DNA of 64,000 nt from Pseudoips prasinana (taxonomy: Eukaryota; Arthropoda; Insecta; Lepidoptera; Nolidae). Below, piece by piece: positions 40,211-51,259 of the stretch; the first letter of the stretch is position 1, and each line of letters begins with the position of its first letter. Below the pieces are notes generated by a model that was not told where the DNA came from, made no database searches, and saw only the letters and a program-made list of their open reading frames with translations. Location: contig OX621260.1 in the NCBI GenBank assembly GCA_951640165.1, forward strand, positions 20,292,001 to 20,356,000. Reading direction: 5' to 3'. The position numbers were made by a program, and so were the translations under genes.

Positions 40211-40604
40211 AAATCCTTTTATAGAGAGGTGTACTCATCAGTGGGTAGATAGATAGATTGTTTTGAAGTAAGTAGAAATATATTTAATATTTTTTTCATT
40301 TTCCGGCCAGTATTTTTTTTTATTCCGGATTCTCGCTGGTTTTAACAAATAATTATAAACTGAAACATGTGTGAAGAGCGAAATAGATAACAAAACTAAA
40401 GATTAAGTAGACACCGGAATAACAATGTTGTTTTGCCAGTTCGTAGAACAGGTTACGTTATATATTAACACTGCGCACACTTTACGCACTGCTAAGATAA
40501 ATATCTTGGTACAACAATAACACTGCCATCTGATCCCAAAATAGGCAGAGTGCGTACTATGGCAACCAGACTACTGATAATAAAATACACCCAGACACAG
40601 AACA

Positions 40605-40925
40605 AAAAAAACCGGCCAAGTGCGAGTCGGATTCGCGCACGAAGAGTTCCGTACCATTATCTATAAAAGCAAGCAAAATATTCACGTTTGTTTCATACAA
40701 CAAACGTGATTTTTATGCCTTAATTAAGACCCTTAAATATTTATTTTATTTTTGTTTTTTAGTATTTGTTGTTATAGCGGCAACAGAAATACATCATCTG
40801 TGAAAATTTCAACTGTCTATCACGGTTCATGAGATACAGCCTGGTGACAGACGTAAGGACAGACAGACAGCGAGGTCTTAGTAATAGGGTCCCGTTTTAC
40901 CCTTTGGGTACGGAACCCTAAAAAC
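40605..40925 (+). mobile_element. Common lepidopteran interspersed repeat, complete copy
   Basis: It begins CGGCCAAGTGCGAGTCGGA and ends CCCTTTGGGTACGGAACCC. It lies in the intron between 41460 and 39371. A piece is also at 32690-32890, and one at 17590-17625. Confidence 0.8.
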
Positions 40926-40984
40926 GTGGGCCTCACAATCGTCCTCACACAATGGGGGTTTTCCATATACCCCGGATAGTTTTT

Positions 40985-41400
40985 ATCATCATCATCATAT
41001 CAGCCGAAAGACGTCCACTGCTGGACAAAGGCCTCCCCCAAAGATCTCCACAATTGCTGGTCTTGTGCTATTCGCATCCAGCAGTTTCCAGCGACCCGCA
41101 CAAGATCATCGGCCCATCTTGTAGGGGGCCTGCCCACGCTGCGTCTTCCGGTTCGTGGTCGCCACTCGAGAACCTTTCTGACCCAGCGGCCGTCGGCTCT
41201 ACGAGCTATGTGCCGCCCACTGCCACTTCAGTTTTGCAATTCTTCGGGCTATGTCGGTGACTTTGGTTCGCCTGCGGATCTCGACATTTCTGATTCGATC
41301 CCGCAGGGAAACTCCGAGCATAGCCCTCTCCATTGCTCTTTGAGTAACTTTGAGCCTTATAATAAGGCCCATAGTGAGCGACCACGTCTCTGTTCCGTAA
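40985..41400 (-). mobile_element. RTE 3' fragment, reverse
   Basis: ATCATCATCATATCAGCCGA followed by the complement of the WTSFG C-terminal coding text. It is one of the longer RTE ends here. Confidence 0.8.
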
Positions 41401-41460
41401 GTTTTTATATTTATTTAAATCTCGTTGGTGATCTATATAATATTTAATATTGTATATTAC

Positions 41461-41601
41461 CTGTATATTTCTCTCAGTGTTGGTGTCGAGTGCTGACGTC
41501 GCTTCGTCCAGTAGAACTATGGCCGGGTCTTTCAGGATAGTTCTCGCTATAGCTATCCTTTGCTTCTCTCCGCCGCTAAGGCGCAACCCTCTCTCTCCGA
41601 C
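41461..41601 (-). CDS. ABCB6: ABCB6/Hmt-1-type ABC transporter, exon with signature and Walker B
   Basis: 141 bases, phase 0 on both sides, donor GTAATA. It encodes [20 protein letters not shown] (ABC signature LSGGEKQ) followed by [19 protein letters not shown] with Walker B and the catalytic Glu in LDEATSALD, and ends ERNIQ. These residues bind and hydrolyse ATP in the dimer interface. A SINE tail lies 19-20 bases upstream of the exon edge, next to the acceptor. Confidence 0.95.
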
Positions 41602-41622
41602 CTGTAAAATATAAACACAGTA

Positions 41623-41970
41623 ATAATAATAATGTCCTCCCAACCGAATTTCGGCCACAGCGGCCAGTCTCAATGGAGACTAGCCAATTGCGCAGACATA
41701 TTATAGTGCACAAGTTTGAGCGCAAATACAGGGGCACTTTCTATTCCATCACTCTCATGATCCGATGGGACGACTAGCGGGTCAGGTACAGGACCGACGG
41801 CATTACGTGCTCTGCGAGGCGCGGGGGTGTAATACCAAACTTCAGCTTATGCTGAGAAATTTCTTTTTACGAAAAAATTCCAAAAGGATACTCTTTTTGG
41901 CTCGACCCCGGATTTGAACCCAGGACCTCACTACTGCGGTTGAACACGCTATCGCTAGACCAACGAGGCT
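41623..41970 (-). mobile_element. tRNA-derived SINE, family A, copy 2, close to a splice acceptor
   Basis: It has the same family as 24-380, with a tRNA-like head at 41970-41895. The nine bases AACACAGTA at 41614-41622 and 41971-41979 are the target duplication. It is in the sense direction of the ABC gene, so its ATT-rich tail reads into the acceptor of the exon at 41601. Confidence 0.88.
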
Positions 41971-42049
41971 AACACAGTATAGAAAGAAATAAAGAAAATG
42001 CTTAATTCCCAACGAGCACTGATAATTTAGGCCACCGGCTAATTGCATA

Positions 42050-42290
42050 GTAACTCATCATCATATCAGCCGAATGACGTCCACTGCTGGACGAGTCTCC
42101 TCCAAGAATGGGGGGATATGCTATAATCACCACGCTTGGCAGACGGGTAGGCGATCGCAGTATGCTGTTCATAGTACACAGAGATACGCTGCTGCCCGCT
42201 CTTTGGAAGATATTCCTCGGGTCGAATTCTACAATCCCACAGGATGAGAAGGGGTGGCGATTTTTTATGCCGTCAACCACACAACACTTC
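42050..42290. mobile_element. Repeat family E, copy 1
   Basis: TATGC.ATAATC.CCACGCTTGGCAG to CTGCC..CTCTTTGGAAGATATTCC, recurring at 56530-56755. Its left end has the GACGTCCACTGCTGGAC RTE-type block. Confidence 0.65.
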
Positions 42291-42394
42291 CGGTAAATTT
42301 CTCATAACACGTGGCCAACTTGTTTTTTTTCAAATTAGGCAGAGCCGGTACTATTGTAACCAGACAATTGTTAAACATACTTTAATATTATCCG

Positions 42395-42580
42395 ATATCA
42401 CACTAATATTATAGGCGAAAGTTTGTGAGTGTGTATGTTTGTTACTCTTTCACGTAAAAACTACCGGTCGGATTTTGATGAAACTTTGTAGTAATATAGC
42501 TTATATACCCGAATACCCGATAAATTATAGCCTATATGTTAGGCTATAATTTATAAAGTTTAACGTACATAACTAGTTAT
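42395..42580 (+). mobile_element. Helitron-type repeat fragment
   Basis: CACTAATATTATAGGCGAAAG to TAACGTACATAACTAG, resembling 930-1303. Confidence 0.5.
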
Positions 42581-42903
42581 AGATAAGCCCAGAAACATAA
42601 CAAATAATTGTGCTCATCACACAAATATTTGTTCTGGGTGAGTAACGAAACTTCGGTGTCTGGCTTAGGGAATCACGAATGAAAAAAAAATCATTTATTC
42701 CTAACAAGTATCTTCCTTCCATTCTTACGTAACATAGTTTACTTAGGTGTTAATTGTTTTATTTTATTTATTTGGTTCACCAAAAACTTAAACATTAATA
42801 TTAATCTTTAAAAATAACACAAATTTTAACATCTAAATGTCTAGTTACTTATAGGTAAACACTACATTCAAAATTGTGTGAGCTACTTTTACATACATAT
42901 TAT

Positions 42904-44000
42904 ATAGGGTGGGCCATTTGAGTGTTGGCGATTTAATTCGTCAATTTCTCGGAAACGCGTGGCGCGGGGCTGCGGGGGATATGTAGTTATTTAGTCGCCA
43001 TGGAACCGTACACGGGAGCGCAGCGTGCATTTTGTGTCCGAGCGTATTACGAAAACAGTAAATCCGTGCTTACTGCACGACGTTTGTATCGACATGAACA
43101 CGGTTTACGCGATTTCAATGAAGTTCCAAGCGCCAATGTGATACGGAAATGGATCAGAATGTTTGAAACAACCGGCTCAACAGTACCAATTACGGCTCGT
43201 GATCGCCCAATTTCTGCCAGATCAGGCGACATTGTGGAACGTGTTCGTGTTTCAGTTCAGTGAAATCCGCAACAGTCAACACGTAAGAGAAGTCAGTCTT
43301 TGGACATCAAAAGAACGACTTTACGATTAATTTTGAAGCTTGATTTGCATATAGGCTTATAAGATTCGGATAGTCCAAGAATTAAAACCAGATGATGATA
43401 TATAACCGCCTTAACTTTGTCAATTTGATGTTCGAGCGGTTCAACAATTTCAACAACGTGATGTTTAGTGATGAGGCCAATTTTCACCTTAATGGCCATG
43501 TGAACAACTGTCCACTTCACAGCCCTAAGCTTATCGTGTGGAGTGGGATAACTTCTACCAGTATTATAGGGCCATACTTTTTTGAGGACGAAAGAGGGCA
43601 ATCGATGACGGTTAGAGCTAACAATTATTGCAACATGACAACAAGACTTTTTGGTGCCAGCTTTGCAAGAACTTCAAGGCAATACCTCGAGGATGTAGTT
43701 TCAACAGGATGGGGCCACATGTCATACGGCTAGGGTATCCATACAGCTGTTGAAAAATGTTTTTCCCGGAAAACTCATTTCGAAAAGGGGGAATATTGAA
43801 TGGCCACCACGTAGCCCCGATCCCTCTCCATGCGATTATTTTCTATGGGGATACCTCAAATCGGTAGTCTACGAGAATAATCCGACGAATTTAGAGCAGC
43901 GAAGAGGAATATTATTCAGGAAAGTAACAAAATACCGAGAACAACAATATACTATTTTTTTTTATGTGTTACTTAACTATATCCTTAACAACTATTGATA
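42904..44000 (+). mobile_element. Mariner/Tc1-type DNA transposon, broken
   Basis: It starts with TATAGGGTGGGCCATTTGAG, a sequence typical of such ends. The matching right end could not be located, so that limit is approximate. It contains three transposase pieces in several frames. Confidence 0.65.
43000..43998 (+). pseudogene. Mariner/Tc1-type transposase, broken
   Basis: The N-terminal part (43000-43263) gives EPYTGAQRAFCVRAYYENSK and IRKWIRMFE, a helix-turn-helix region. The catalytic part follows with VMFSDEANFHLNG (first Asp, 43458-) and KLIVWSGI in one frame, and EWPPRSPDPSPCDYFLWGYLK (last Asp, about 43797-) in another. At least two frameshifts and a stop at 43263 disable it. The final acidic residue is Asp rather than Glu, which suits mariner-like members. 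Confidence 0.78.
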
Positions 44001-44199
44001 ATTTTCGGAAACAATCCTAATGAAACGTGATGGATATCAACCTTGTCGCTGCATTCATTATATAATATTGTCATTCGGCAAAGAGGTGCGTTTGAACCAA
44101 GTAATGTTCTACGCAGTGGAGGACCTAAGGGAGTTATCGGTTTTTGTGGAATATGGAACGGAACTCTAAACAACAACTCAGGGCAATAATAATAATATT

Positions 44200-44435
44200 T
44201 AGGGACAATGTCACATAGATCATCCTAGCCCCAAACTAAGCAAAGCTTGTACTATGGGTACCAGGCGACGAAATACATACTTATATAGATAGATAAATAA
44301 TTAAATACATAGAAAAAATCCATGACTCAGAAACAAATATTCGTGCTCATCACACAAATATTTGCACTTACCGGGATTCGAACCCAGGACCACCAGCTTC
44401 GTAGGCAGGAGCAATACCAACTAGGCTACGGTGAC
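44200..44435 (-). mobile_element. tRNA-derived SINE, family C, copy 2
   Basis: Reverse orientation. B-box complement GGATTCGAACC near 44378, and head complement TAGGCTACGGTGACC at 44422-44436. Confidence 0.8.
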
Positions 44436-44459
44436 CGTCAATCAATCTTATTTCTAATT

Positions 44460-44790
44460 ATGAAGTAATTACTATTGTAACGCTGATCTTCCGATAGCGC
44501 CACAAGGACTACGACTATGTTGCTTGCTTGCTTATCGTATGGGTAGTGGTAACCCTAGTGTCAGAGTTGCTCAAGCCGCCCAGTAGGCCTCTGACATGGC
44601 TTAATGACTGTTGTCTAATGACTACAACCGGGACCGACAGCTTGACGTGCCCTCCGAAGCACTGAGACGCTCAGACATTAAACCGGCTATGGCGGTCACC
44701 CATCTATAACTGACCGCGAGCCTAGGTGCTTAACCTCGCCGATCGCTTACGAACCAGTGAGAGCATCTAGCTATGAGCGTGTTAGCTTGG
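44460..44790. mobile_element. Repeat family D, copy 1
   Basis: GTATGGGTAGTGGTAACCCTAG through AACCGGGACCGACAGC to CTCGCCGATCGCTTACG. Copies lie at 46905-47340 (with an insertion), 47640-47820 and 55560-55830, with small pieces near 49680 and 50205. No coding signal. Confidence 0.7.
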
Positions 44791-44889
44791 ATTCGATATA
44801 ATAAGTATATAACTATATAATATTACAAGTTAGTAGATAAAATAATACTAGATTTATAATTAAATACGGTATTAATAAAACAGCGGTAG

Positions 44890-45150
44890 CCTAACATTTA
44901 GCCTGGCGACGGGCGGGTGTACGTCATACTTGTTTGTCGCAAAACATGTTTCACATTTGTTTGTCGTCTGTTATAAAAGGTGTGTCCCGATCGGTTTGAG
45001 CATCATTCTTGTTGGAAACGTTGACCGGAGCGGAGCTCTCGGTGGTTGGAGGGACGATTCAGTTTGAACAAATTTAAATTAACAGTAATGCTATTTGTGT
45101 CGATTCTATTGGAACTGCCGTACTGAACAGACAGAGTGATTTAAAGCTAA
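44890..45150 (+). promoter_or_regulatory. Promoter-like block, possible solo LTR
   Basis: TATAAAAGG near 44973 is followed about 30 bases later by a TCATTC-type initiator and a GC-rich leader (GACCGGAGCGGAGCTCTCGG). The region has no open frame. A solo LTR or LTR fragment would explain it. I found no second copy. Confidence 0.3.
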
Positions 45151-46070
45151 GTAAACTTTGTATTATGTTTACGTCTCAACATGGTTTGTTTTATTAAATA
45201 ATATGTTCAGCTTGTATTTCTTGAATATAAATGATTATTTCCCTATATGGTTAATAAATATACCTTATAATAGATTTCCTGGTTTTCATTATACACATAT
45301 AACCTCTATGATACATAAAGTACGATGTTTTGTTGTTGTTTAACGGTGTACAGTAATCTTACTTATAACAATTAATATTTTAGAGCTTGGCATATCTGGC
45401 TATATCTATACTTATCTACACGTCTATTTAGTATTACCTAACAAGCGCCTCACGACTTTGTGAAACTGTAAGTTTAAATTTGCGTACCCGTAGTAGCGTT
45501 TAACAGCGACGTTAATTATTAGTATTATGAGGGTTATTTTACCAATTCGATACGGAACCCTATATTTTTACGGGCACCGATTACGAGACTGTAGCATTCT
45601 ATATTTGGCATTGACTGATATAAAAAAATGGCCTGGATTATGGCCGAAGGTTAATCAAGTTTATCTCAATGTCAATTTACAACTGATAATGCAATCAATG
45701 ATTTATTCACATCAAGTTCTATGTATACAGATTTCGTAACAGTTTAATGGATTCGACGTACAAAATTATGTTTTTAAAGGAATCAAGCAAGGTTATTGAA
45801 TTTTGTTTTCAATATCTTCTATACAAATAAATAAAATTGAAGTGTCTGTTTGTAATATTAAAATAACCGTTTTTTACTACATGTATATGAATATGTTCTC
45901 AAAAAAGGGCAGGTCAGAAGTACCCTAAACCGGCGAGCATGTATGAAGAATATAGTGACAGTAATCGAGGCAAAAGAAGTATGCAAAGATCGTGACAAAT
46001 GGAAATCCGCTGTCTCTGCCTACCCCTCTGGGAAACAGGCGTGAGTCTATGTATGTATGTATATGAATAT
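45150..46070. other. AT-rich spacer, no gene seen
   Basis: Short hydrophobic frames here (e.g. 45158, 45527) have random composition. At 45980-46060 there is a common lepidopteran block (CTGTCTCTGCCTACCCCT) as at 52320. Confidence 0.4.
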
Positions 46071-46284
46071 ATATACGGTACATACAGCAAAATAACATTT
46101 TTTACAATTTTTGTCAGTCGGTCTGTCTGTTTGTTCCGGCTAATCCGGGACTTTTATTGGCAGGTAATAAGCTGATGTAATAAGGAGTAACTTAGGCTAC
46201 TTTTATTTTTGAACAATCTTTTATTTATGAAAAAACAAAAATAAACTAATTAGCACGCGGACGAAGTCGCGGGCACAGCTAGTA
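46070..46284 (+). mobile_element. Helitron-type repeat
   Basis: It ends CGGACGAAGTCGCGGGCACAGCTAG, with the hairpin-like GC stretch and terminal CTAG. Its interior has the CAGTCGGTCTGTCTGTTTG phrase common to these families. Confidence 0.55.
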
Positions 46285-46439
46285 TTTTAATATAATAGTT
46301 CTAGCCGGGCTATTTTACCCCCTTTAAACTTTATAAATTATAGCCTTTGTTATTCGGATAATAACAGGCCAATCCCATATCTTTCCGTGAGTGTTCTAAA
46401 AGGCGGATAAAGGATACAGCAGGTAGAGCGCAGCGCCTC

Positions 46440-46690
46440 CTGGGGCTCTACCGGCTAAGTTGCCGAACATCGATTTCTTAAATGGCGTTCAAATAAATAA
46501 AGGTTAAAAATGACTTAATCAATCGTTAAATCGGCTTCCATGACCACATGTGACGTCATAAATGGTCCGGAATCGATTGTCAACTTTGAAGCCGATTTAA
46601 CGATTGATTAAGTCATTTTTATCCGTTATTTATTTGAACGCCATTTAAGAAATCGATGTTCGACGACTTAGCCGGTAGAGCCCCTGTTAA
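46440..46690. mobile_element. Foldback MITE, family G, copy 2
   Basis: Arms of about 110 bases (GGCGTTCAAATAAATA..ATGACTTAATCAATCG and its complement), flanked by further inverted text GCTCTACCGGCTAAGT/GACTTAGCCGGTAGAGC. It shares the inner block with 39995-40210. Confidence 0.8.
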
Positions 46691-46904
46691 CTAGATACCA
46701 CAAACATTGCGGTCGCCAACTCGCATGCCAAGCGCAGTGACTACGGCACAAACCTCCAAGTGCCAAAACCTTTGGATGAAGCCTATCTCCAGTAGTAGAT
46801 GACTTTAGGCTGCTGATGATCATACAAATAAGTACAATTAAACGAATCTATATGAACAAATTTTTGGGCGTCACAGAAAGTATGGTATCAGGAAAACAGT
46901 AACA

Positions 46905-47340
46905 CTTCTTTTTTATCGTACGGGTAGTGGTTCTCCTAGTGTCAGAGTTGTTCAAGCCGCCCAGTACACCTCTGACATTACTAAACAATCGGAAGATCAG
47001 CGTTACAGTAATTATTTACTGTAGCATTTGCCGAGGTAGATACCTTCCCTAGCTTGTAATGATAATGTTGCCTGCTTCCAAATTAACTCCTTTGTAAACT
47101 AAACGTAATTAGTTATAGTGCCTTTGTTGTAAACTAAGTTAAGTATTATCCGTGCATGTTGGGAATAGATAACTTTTTTTTATTTCTTCCTTTTCTTTAT
47201 TTTAACGACTGTTGTCTAACGACAAAACCGGGACCAACAGCTTGAGGAACCCTCCGAAGCACGGAGACTCGCAGTAATTAAACCACTTTATCGGTCATCC
47301 ATCTATAGACTGACCGCGTGCATAAATGCGTTTGAACAAG
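46905..47340. mobile_element. Repeat family D, copy 2, interrupted
   Basis: The first part (46917-46980) and second part (47205-47340) match family D, with about 220 unrelated bases between them. Confidence 0.65.
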
Positions 47341-47374
47341 CTACAAGCTTTAACGAGATATGTTGGACATAATA

Positions 47375-47610
47375 TCTTGAACAATGCCACACAGATCATC
47401 CTAGCCCCAAACTAAGCAAAGCTGGTACTATGGGTACCAGGCGACGATATACATACTTATATAGATAGATAAATACTTATATACATAGAAAACACCCATA
47501 ACTCAGAAACAAATATTCGTGCTCATCACACAAATATTTGCACTCACCGGGATTCGAACCCAGGACCACCAGCTTCGTAGGCAGGAGCACTATCAACGGT
47601 GACCGTAGCC
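47375..47610 (-). mobile_element. tRNA-derived SINE, family C, copy 3
   Basis: Same as 44200-44435, with B-box complement GGATTCGAACC near 47560. Confidence 0.8.
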
Positions 47611-47639
47611 TAGTTGCTAACGAGATAAAAGGTCTAAGT

Positions 47640-47820
47640 GTTATCGTAAGGGCAGTGAGTTATTGAAGCCGCCCAGTAGGTCTCTGACAGGGCTAAACGA
47701 CTGTTGCCTAATAGCCACAACCGGGACCGACAGCTTAACATGCCCTCCGAAGCACAAAGACGCTCAGAAATTAAACCACTTTGGCGGTCACCCATCTGAG
47801 TAAGCGCCTGGTCTAAGTGT
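47640..47820. mobile_element. Repeat family D, copy 3
   Basis: TTGAAGCCGCCCAGTAGG through CAACCGGGACCGACAGC to GGCGGTCACCCATC. It ends 30 bases from the ABC exon at 47850. Confidence 0.65.
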
Positions 47821-47849
47821 TCCAAAAATAATACTAATACAACACCCAC

Positions 47850-47964
47850 CTGTGTGTCGTAAGCGTCGGGGAAGGTGAGGATCCTGTCGTGGATGTCAGC
47901 GTTCTTCGCCGCCGCTATTATGTCTGCTGCTACAGCGGACTGGCGTCCATATTGGATATTATAC
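47850..47964 (-). CDS. ABCB6: ABCB6/Hmt-1-type ABC transporter, exon after the Q-loop
   Basis: 115 bases, acceptor TTTTCAG and donor GTGGGT on the minus strand. It begins with one base that completes the Arg codon of the previous exon and ends in phase 0. It encodes the helical subdomain YNIQYGRQSAVAADIIAAAK and the PDAYDTQ end, followed in the next exon by VGERG. The order fits ABCB6-type proteins (NIRYGR..IMAFPEGYRTQ in human). Confidence 0.93.
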
Positions 47965-48014
47965 CTGAAAATATAATGTTCGATAAAATAAATAAATATC
48001 TTGGGGCAAAATTA

Positions 48015-48262
48015 GACGGGCCGGTTGGCGTGGTTGGCAAATAGCATGCTTTTCACGCCGGAGGTCGAGGGTTCGATTCCCACCCAGGACAGATATTTGT
48101 GTGCATTAACATGTCTGTTTGTCCTGAGTCTGGGTGTAATTATCTATATAAGTATGTATTTACAAAAGAAAAGTAGTATTAGTTATCTGGTTTCCATAGT
48201 ACAAGCTCTGCTTAGTTTGGGATCAGATGGCCGTGTGTTCATAATTTCCCAGGGTATTATCA
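48015..48262 (+). mobile_element. tRNA-derived SINE, family B, copy 2
   Basis: The plus strand begins GGCCGGTTGGCGTGG, has B box GGTTCGATTCC at about 48070, and continues to CCATAGTACAAGCTCTGC and GGGATCAGATGG. Confidence 0.82.
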
Positions 48263-48404
48263 AAAAAAATACCTAACTCACTGCGTCTGTCTGTGTGTAC
48301 ACAGACAGACAGACAGACAGACAGAGGCTATGCAGTGGCAACCCGACAACAGATAAACATACTTATACATACATATAATATACTAAATATATACATACTA
48401 GCTG

Positions 48405-49395
48405 TGCCCGTGACTTCCTACGCACATTTTGTAATAACTCCGTAGATGTTACTTCAGAAAATCTCTAATATTTTGTCTCTTGTTGCAAACCTATAAAATA
48501 TTGGCATTAACCTTGCATATTTCCATACAAACTTTCGTTTCATAATCCCAATGGTTATTTTACACCCTTGAGGGTAAAACTTTCACAAACTATCAAATCA
48601 AATCATTTTATTTGCAAAAATATGGGTCATTGTTCTTATTTCTAATTATAAATACCGATCCATATTAGTCTTTCGGCGCGCAAATGTCTTACACATAATA
48701 ATCAATTTTAATTTATTAAAACTAAATGTAGGTAAACATCGAATTTATTTAAATTTATTTAATAGTTACACAATATATGTTTGCTTAACCTAGTTTATCA
48801 TCAAAGTATTCCTTGTTTGTGTAAAAAAGCTTTACTTAAAATGTATTCAGAAAGACTTTTCTTAAATTCAATATTGCAATCTAAATCTGCTAGGTTGTGA
48901 GGTACAGGTATAGGGTACTAGGTACTATATAGTTTACCGTAAGTTATTATTTCTAGTTTAGTTTCATATCTTTATACAATAAGCGGTTAAATTTAATTTA
49001 ATGTAATCTTGTTATAGAAGAGCGGAGCTTCCTAACACAAGCAAGTTTATTTGCTTAAAAGGTGGCTCCAACCACTTGATACTGTAATAGACTAAGTTAC
49101 TGAAATAAACTATTTGATTTGATTTGAATTTATTGTTTATCTTGGGGGCCTTCAATGTCATATTTATTTATATCGAATATACTGCCTAAAAATAAGTTTC
49201 AAGCTTCTAGCTCTAAAAATATCCATATTTCCATACAACTTTTCATCCCCTTACAACCCTTTTTTCGGATTAAAAAGTAGCCTATGTCCCTTTTCAGGCT
49301 CTAGACTGTCTGTGTACCAAATGTCATTTAAATTGGTTCCGTATTTTTGGCGTGAAAGCGCAACAGACAGAGTTACTTTCACAATCATAATAATA
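48405..49395 (-). mobile_element. Helitron-type repeat with nested short element
   Basis: In reverse orientation it ends at CTAGCTGTGCCCGTGACTTC (48409). The body resumes after an insertion at about 48592-49133. That insert starts AAATCAAATCATTTTATTT and ends ATTTGATTTGAATTT, i.e. inverted short repeats typical of a LINE tail or MITE. Confidence 0.55.
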
Positions 49396-49399
49396 ATAA

Positions 49400-49650
49400 A
49401 CCTGGGACACTATTTACATACGGCCATCTGATCCCAAACTAAGCAGAGCTTCTGCTATGGAAACCAGATAACTGATATACTACATATACTATTTTTCTTT
49501 TTCAAATACATACTTATATAGATAATTTAAACCCAGACTCAGGACAAACAGACATGTTTATGCACACAAATATCTGTCCCGGGTGGGAATCAAACCCACG
49601 ACCTGCGGCGTGAAAGGCAGCGTATCTACCAACCACGCCAACAGGCCCAT
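49400..49650 (-). mobile_element. tRNA-derived SINE, family B, copy 3
   Basis: Reverse orientation, B-box complement AATCAAACCC near 49588, and head end complement ACCAACCACGCCAACAGGCCC at 49627-49647. Confidence 0.8.
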
Positions 49651-50012
49651 CAAATTATAATATTATAAAGTGGTTTAACTTCTGATCGTATACGTGCTCC
49701 GGAGGGCACGTTAAGCTGTTGTTCCCCGTTGAAGCCATTAGACAACAGCCGTCGTTGGAACTTTCCCAACATTACGCTCGGGAGGAAGGGTGCGGGGTTC
49801 CGTCCGCTGCCGTCAGATGACTTCGGGCGGGGCGACGGTGGCGCCATCATAGCATCGGCGGCAACCATTCGCATTTTGGACTGCCTGGCATCAACCGATC
49901 TCAATTTCCTTATGTTTGTTCGCGGGTTCAATTTTGTACAATTAATTCTAACCAGCAATAAACAGTCCACTCTTTCATTTATTATACCCAGTAGGACCCT
50001 TAAGGTCGTACT

Positions 50013-50194
50013 GTGCCTCTAGCACGAGTTACTGCAGTTTACTTACTCGATCACACGTACAGTTTCCTCCCATACATTGAACATCAGCGCCTCTCGCGGA
50101 AACTATTAAGAACTAAAACTCAGGTGCTCAATGTATGGGACGAAACTGTACGTGTGATCGAGTAAGTAAACTGCAGGAACTCGTGCTAGAGGCA
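50013..50194. mobile_element. Foldback MITE, copy 2
   Basis: Matches 598-779 closely over its full length, including both arms and the AACTATTAAGAACTAAAACTC loop. It is located in the intron between 51070 and 47965 of the ABC gene. Confidence 0.9.
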
Positions 50195-50745
50195 TCTTTA
50201 CAGTCGTTAAGCCATGTCAGAGGCCTACTGGGCGGCTATGTTATTTGTATTACTGACGGCACATTACGCCTAATTTACATTGCGTTATAAACGCAACGTA
50301 ATTTCGGTCGGGCGTAAGTTCAGCGTAGCGTTCAGCTGTAGTGAACACATTATACGCGACCGAAGTTCGGGTGGATTGCCGACGAACATCTAGCGGAGGA
50401 GGGGAGTAGGGGAGCACACTACACACGCATCAAGTAACGCAACTGAATTTCTGCCGCGTAAGTTCGGCACTTATAGTTTGTCATATCAGCCGAACAGGTC
50501 GGAACGTAATATCAGCCGCGGAACTTCGGACACGTAACTTCGGCATAGTGTGTTTAGACACTATAAGTGTGACCAAAATCGTTCAGCGAAACGCGAATGG
50601 AGCTGAATAAGTGCGCGTAGTCCCTAAATGGGTGGTGGTGATCACTTACCATTAGGTGACCCGCTTGCACGCTTGTCGACACATGACATTAAAAAAAAAT
50701 TACCACACCTCGAAGCTTTCGCCGCATACCGGTACAAAAAAAACT
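50195..50745. other. Spacer rich in TTCGG/ACGTAA motifs, no gene
   Basis: Between 50280 and 50570 the words ACTTCGG, GTAACTTCGGC and CGTAATTTCGG recur at irregular spacing. No gene is visible. Confidence 0.4.
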
Positions 50746-51058
50746 TGAGAGTTGTCAAGGGACACCCGGATGGAACGAAGTTATTTCTTATTATTTAGTA
50801 TGTACAAAAACCTGTATACACTCAACAACAATAATCGTCGCGACCCCACCTGTACAATGCGAAATAGAAATGTAAATATCTGGCTTGCTTTCTATAAGAG
50901 AGAGAGAGAGAGAGAGAGATAAACCCATTACTGAATAAATATATTTTCTTCTTCTTCTTCACAGCTGCAAAAAGTGTCGTGACAACTTTTCGTAAGATTT
51001 TTTTCCGTCTAGCCCCCTTTCACAACGCGCGATAAGGAACTTCGTTCCAATAACTACA
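50745..51058. mobile_element. Unnamed 310-bp repeat, copy 1, with GA microsatellite
   Basis: TCAAGG.ACAC..GGATGGAACGAA to the end GCGATAAGGAACTTCGTTCCAATA. A (GA)n tract is at 50899-50919. Copy 2 is at 58577-58881. Both lie in introns of the same gene. No coding capacity, and the family is unknown to me. Confidence 0.75.
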
Positions 51059-51070
51059 GTTACCACTCAC

Positions 51071-51249
51071 CTAACAGTGTTATTAAACAAGACAGTGTCT
51101 TGTGGCACAACACCGATGTTGGCCCGTAACGACGCCTGCGTCACAGTGCGGACGTCCTGTCCGTCCACTAACACAGCGCCTTCGTTCACATCATAGAACC
51201 GGAACATTAACCGCATTATTGTTGACTTTCCTGCACCGCTTGGACCCAC
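51071..51249 (-). CDS. ABCB6: ABCB6/Hmt-1-type ABC transporter, exon with Walker A and Q-loop
   Basis: 179 bases, phase 0 in (acceptor ATCCTTAG) and phase 2 out (donor GTGAGT). It encodes [20 protein letters not shown], with the Walker A Lys that binds ATP, and [20 protein letters not shown] with the Q-loop Gln. It is the beginning of the nucleotide-binding core. The high similarity to ABCB6 (e.g. [10 protein letters not shown] and VVPQDTVLF) makes the family clear. Confidence 0.95.
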
Positions 51250-51259
51250 CTAAGGATAT

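Noticed and set aside
43293..43601. 102-codon minus-strand frame
   Set aside because: It is antisense to the mariner-like transposase pieces, whose motifs are on the plus strand.
47530..47610. tRNA-like B box and head, possible tRNA gene on the minus strand
   Set aside because: It is the head of SINE family C, with the standard SINE body following in three copies.
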